Virus record (IMG/VR): IMGVR_UViG_3300025133_000052
Coordinates: 1 to 64,000 of that record
Length of the DNA: 64,000 bases
Origin: a virus
Direction: 5' to 3' (one strand)
The translations under genes and the position numbers were made by a program. Shown in pieces: positions 62,398 to 64,000 of this stretch (its first letter is position 1; each line of letters opens with the position of its first letter). The notes beneath the pieces are model-generated. The model saw nothing but the letters and a program-made list of their open reading frames with translations, had not been told where the DNA came from and made no database searches.

Positions 62398-63576
62398 TTA
62401 TCTTACGCTAACGATACCAGACAGTGCGTTAGCTATTTTTCGTTTAACACTAATAATAGCTCCTGAATTAACAGGTGGACCTGATGGACCAGTACCTGTT
62501 GGTACTGATATCTTAACTATTTCATCAATTAATGTATTTAATGCATCCTGTAGCTTATTACCTAGTACAGCTGGTTCCTCTGCATCTAACCCTATTATAA
62601 TTTTAGGAGAATTTATATGTACATTAGATTTAGTATCCATGGTGATAGATTTATTGGCTGTTAATCCAATACCTCCTTCTCCAAATATAATTGTTTCGTT
62701 ATCGGATGAAAATACCACTCTACCTGATTTTATTATTATTTGGTTTCCGTTAAATCCATCCTTGTATGTATCTATCTCTTCAGCTGTCTGAGCTTTATTA
62801 AATTTAGCTGCAACAAGTTTAGGACTGAAAGTTGTTAGTTTTTGATTTTTAGTCAACCAAATAGATGATGCATCATTATTTTGATTTTCAACCTCATACT
62901 TATTAAATGTTTTCTCAAAACCCGTAGTACCATGTCCATTAGAAATTATCAAGATAGGATCACCATCTTCACTTGAACTGTTATCATCATCTTTCAACCA
63001 ATTTGGATTCCTACTAAATAAATTAAAATTCTTACTCAACGTACTACCGAACCTAATTGAGCTACCAAATCTACTCTCTATTAACATATCACCTTCAAAC
63101 GGCTGCATAGGCTTTATATTAGTCTTTTCTACGAAATTAATCCCGAGTTTAGCCTGTTGCTCACTATCCATAGTAGCAGTTTCACTCTCACCAGTACGCA
63201 CGTTACCAGCCGATACTTGATTATAGTTACCTGCGCTAGCTTCTTTATTAGTAACAGGCTTGGTTAGCGATAGGTTAGGAGCTGCATTTTGATGTACAGA
63301 GTTTTGTACATTCAGGGATGCTGGTAGGTAATACCAGGAGCCTTTTGGATTAAATGCCATTGAATCTTGATCAGCTGCTTTAAATACTAGAATAGTTTCA
63401 CCCAGCAGTGGTACTCTCTTAATATTAAGGTCAGCCGGTCTTGCTACTAGTGAATCGGTGTAACTACTGTCCTTGTGTTTAACTAATTTAAATCTAACTG
63501 AATAAAGGTTTAAGGGATTCTTATCCGTAAGATTAACACCTACTACTTCAGCTTGTTCGTAATTAATACTACTCAT
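62398..63576 (-). CDS. 5: Baseplate hub/spike protein gp5-like without lysozyme domain
   Basis: A 392-residue protein with the gp5 layout minus the lysozyme domain (T4 gp5 has 575). The N-terminal OB-fold-like part (VVGVNLTDKNPLNLYSVRFK; VPLLGETILVFKAADQDSMA) leads to FEGDMLIESRFGSSIRFGST and PILIISNGHG, a conserved gp5-like segment. The C-terminus has repeating short strands (VVFSSDNETIIFGEGGIGLT; SITMDTKSNVHINSPKIIIG) that would form a triple beta-helix spike. It punctures the cell envelope. Loss of the lysozyme domain is common in marine relatives. It overlaps the next gene upstream by eight bases. Confidence 0.83.
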   Translation of the reverse strand: MSSINYEQAEVVGVNLTDKNPLNLYSVRFKLVKHKDSSYTDSLVARPADLNIKRVPLLGETILVFKAADQDSMAFNPKGSWYYLPASLNVQNSVHQNAAPNLSLTKPVTNKEASAGNYNQVSAGNVRTGESETATMDSEQQAKLGINFVEKTNIKPMQPFEGDMLIESRFGSSIRFGSTLSKNFNLFSRNPNWLKDDDNSSSEDGDPILIISNGHGTTGFEKTFNKYEVENQNNDASSIWLTKNQKLTTFSPKLVAAKFNKAQTAEEIDTYKDGFNGNQIIIKSGRVVFSSDNETIIFGEGGIGLTANKSITMDTKSNVHINSPKIIIGLDAEEPAVLGNKLQDALNTLIDEIVKISVPTGTGPSGPPVNSGAIISVKRKIANALSGIVSVR

Positions 63577-63991
63577 TATCTAGCTCCTTTAATCTCACTC
63601 TTGCGTCCTCTACATCCCTATTAACATCGATATCATTATTAACATCTATATCATCCTGTATATTTTCCAGTTCCCGGAGCAATTGTTCTTTTTCTTCATC
63701 AGTGATTAAAGTATTCTCACCACCCGCAATCGCTGCCTTGGTGTTAGTGGACATCCATCTTTGAGTAACAGCCAGTAACTTGACTAAGTGATCGTCATTC
63801 TTTACACTTACCTCTAGATATTCTTTTATTAGCGGTACTATAATCGTAGCGTCACTTATAGATTGAATAAGTGGTTTTAATTCAGCTATAAGTAAATTAA
63901 TTTGCCTATCCTTCTTACGTTGATTGGAATGTATCTCTTGCATAAGATCCGCAAAAGATGTTTTTTTAAATAACGGTGAGTCCTTGTCCAT
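63569..63991 (-). CDS. Acidic helical protein upstream of gp5
   Basis: A 140-residue protein with helical character (SFADLMQEIHSNQRKKDRQI; LIAELKPLIQSISDATIIVP) and a low-complexity acidic end IDVNNDIDVNRDVEDAR. The ATG at 63991 leaves nine bases to the window edge, so the start is complete if no upstream start is used. No known family. It overlaps gp5-like by eight bases and is probably co-expressed with it. Confidence 0.55.
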   Translation of the reverse strand: MDKDSPLFKKTSFADLMQEIHSNQRKKDRQINLLIAELKPLIQSISDATIIVPLIKEYLEVSVKNDDHLVKLLAVTQRWMSTNTKAAIAGGENTLITDEEKEQLLRELENIQDDIDVNNDIDVNRDVEDARVRLKELDNE

Positions 63992-64000
63992 AACATTCTT

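Noticed and set aside
1-64000. tRNA genes, CRISPR arrays, insertion sequences, integrase
   Set aside because: I looked for cloverleaf-like segments, regularly spaced repeats, transposase or integrase motifs and found none that I can support.

Overview
The window is a contiguous piece of an AT-rich, tailed-phage genome of the T4-like (myovirus) kind, most like the marine or environmental T4 relatives. All genes I can support lie on the minus strand, tightly packed and often overlapping by a few bases. The T4 core set is recognisable by sequence: tail tube (gp19), sheath (gp18), sheath terminator (gp15), necks (gp14, gp13), major capsid (gp23), scaffold (gp22), prohead protease (gp21), portal (gp20), terminase (gp17), and baseplate proteins gp53, gp48/54, gp25, gp6 and gp5. 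The host is uncertain. A secreted protein has a signal peptide ending in a TSQ-like site, and the repeated upstream motif resembles a TAnnTTTG element; both weakly suggest a Bacteroidota host. However, many structural genes carry good Shine-Dalgarno sites, which is unusual for that group.

Layout, left to right (reverse of transcription). 1-9.6 kb: hub-like protein (cut by the window edge), gp53, tube cap, tape measure, and a tail assembly chaperone with a probable programmed frameshift, then gp19. 9.7-18.5 kb: gp18, gp15, gp14, gp13, a PhoH ATPase, gp23 and gp22. 18.7-23.9 kb: a phage-encoded ribosomal protein bS21, prohead core candidates, gp21 and gp20. 23.9-26.7 kb: the terminase large subunit, split into two genes by an atypical split intein with a homing endonuclease gene between the halves. 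26.7-29.5 kb: small membrane and coiled-coil proteins, possibly lysis or envelope functions. 29.5-32.3 kb: a 925-residue protein joining a HIGH-type nucleotidyltransferase to a ligase-like nucleotidyltransferase.

32.4-43.5 kb: three alanine-rich coiled-coil genes with near-identical leaders, then receptor-binding and tail-fibre proteins (chitin-binding-like module, jelly-roll-like protein, long fibre, S74-type self-cleaving fibre). 43.5-48.3 kb: a DNA-metabolism island (fused gp47-gp46 recombination nuclease, DnaG/gp61-type primase, T7-like endonuclease I) with an AT-rich intergenic region holding an inverted repeat. 48.3-64 kb: large tail, baseplate and adhesion proteins, then gp6, gp25, a gp5-like hub spike and two small proteins.

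Transcription seems to be organised in many short units. A motif reading ATATTTATA on the coding strand lies upstream of at least eighteen genes, and three hairpins (two or three of them good terminator candidates) sit between units. The motif is the reverse complement of the T4 late-promoter box, so this phage may use a modified late promoter. I saw no tRNA genes, CRISPR arrays, insertion sequences or integrase.
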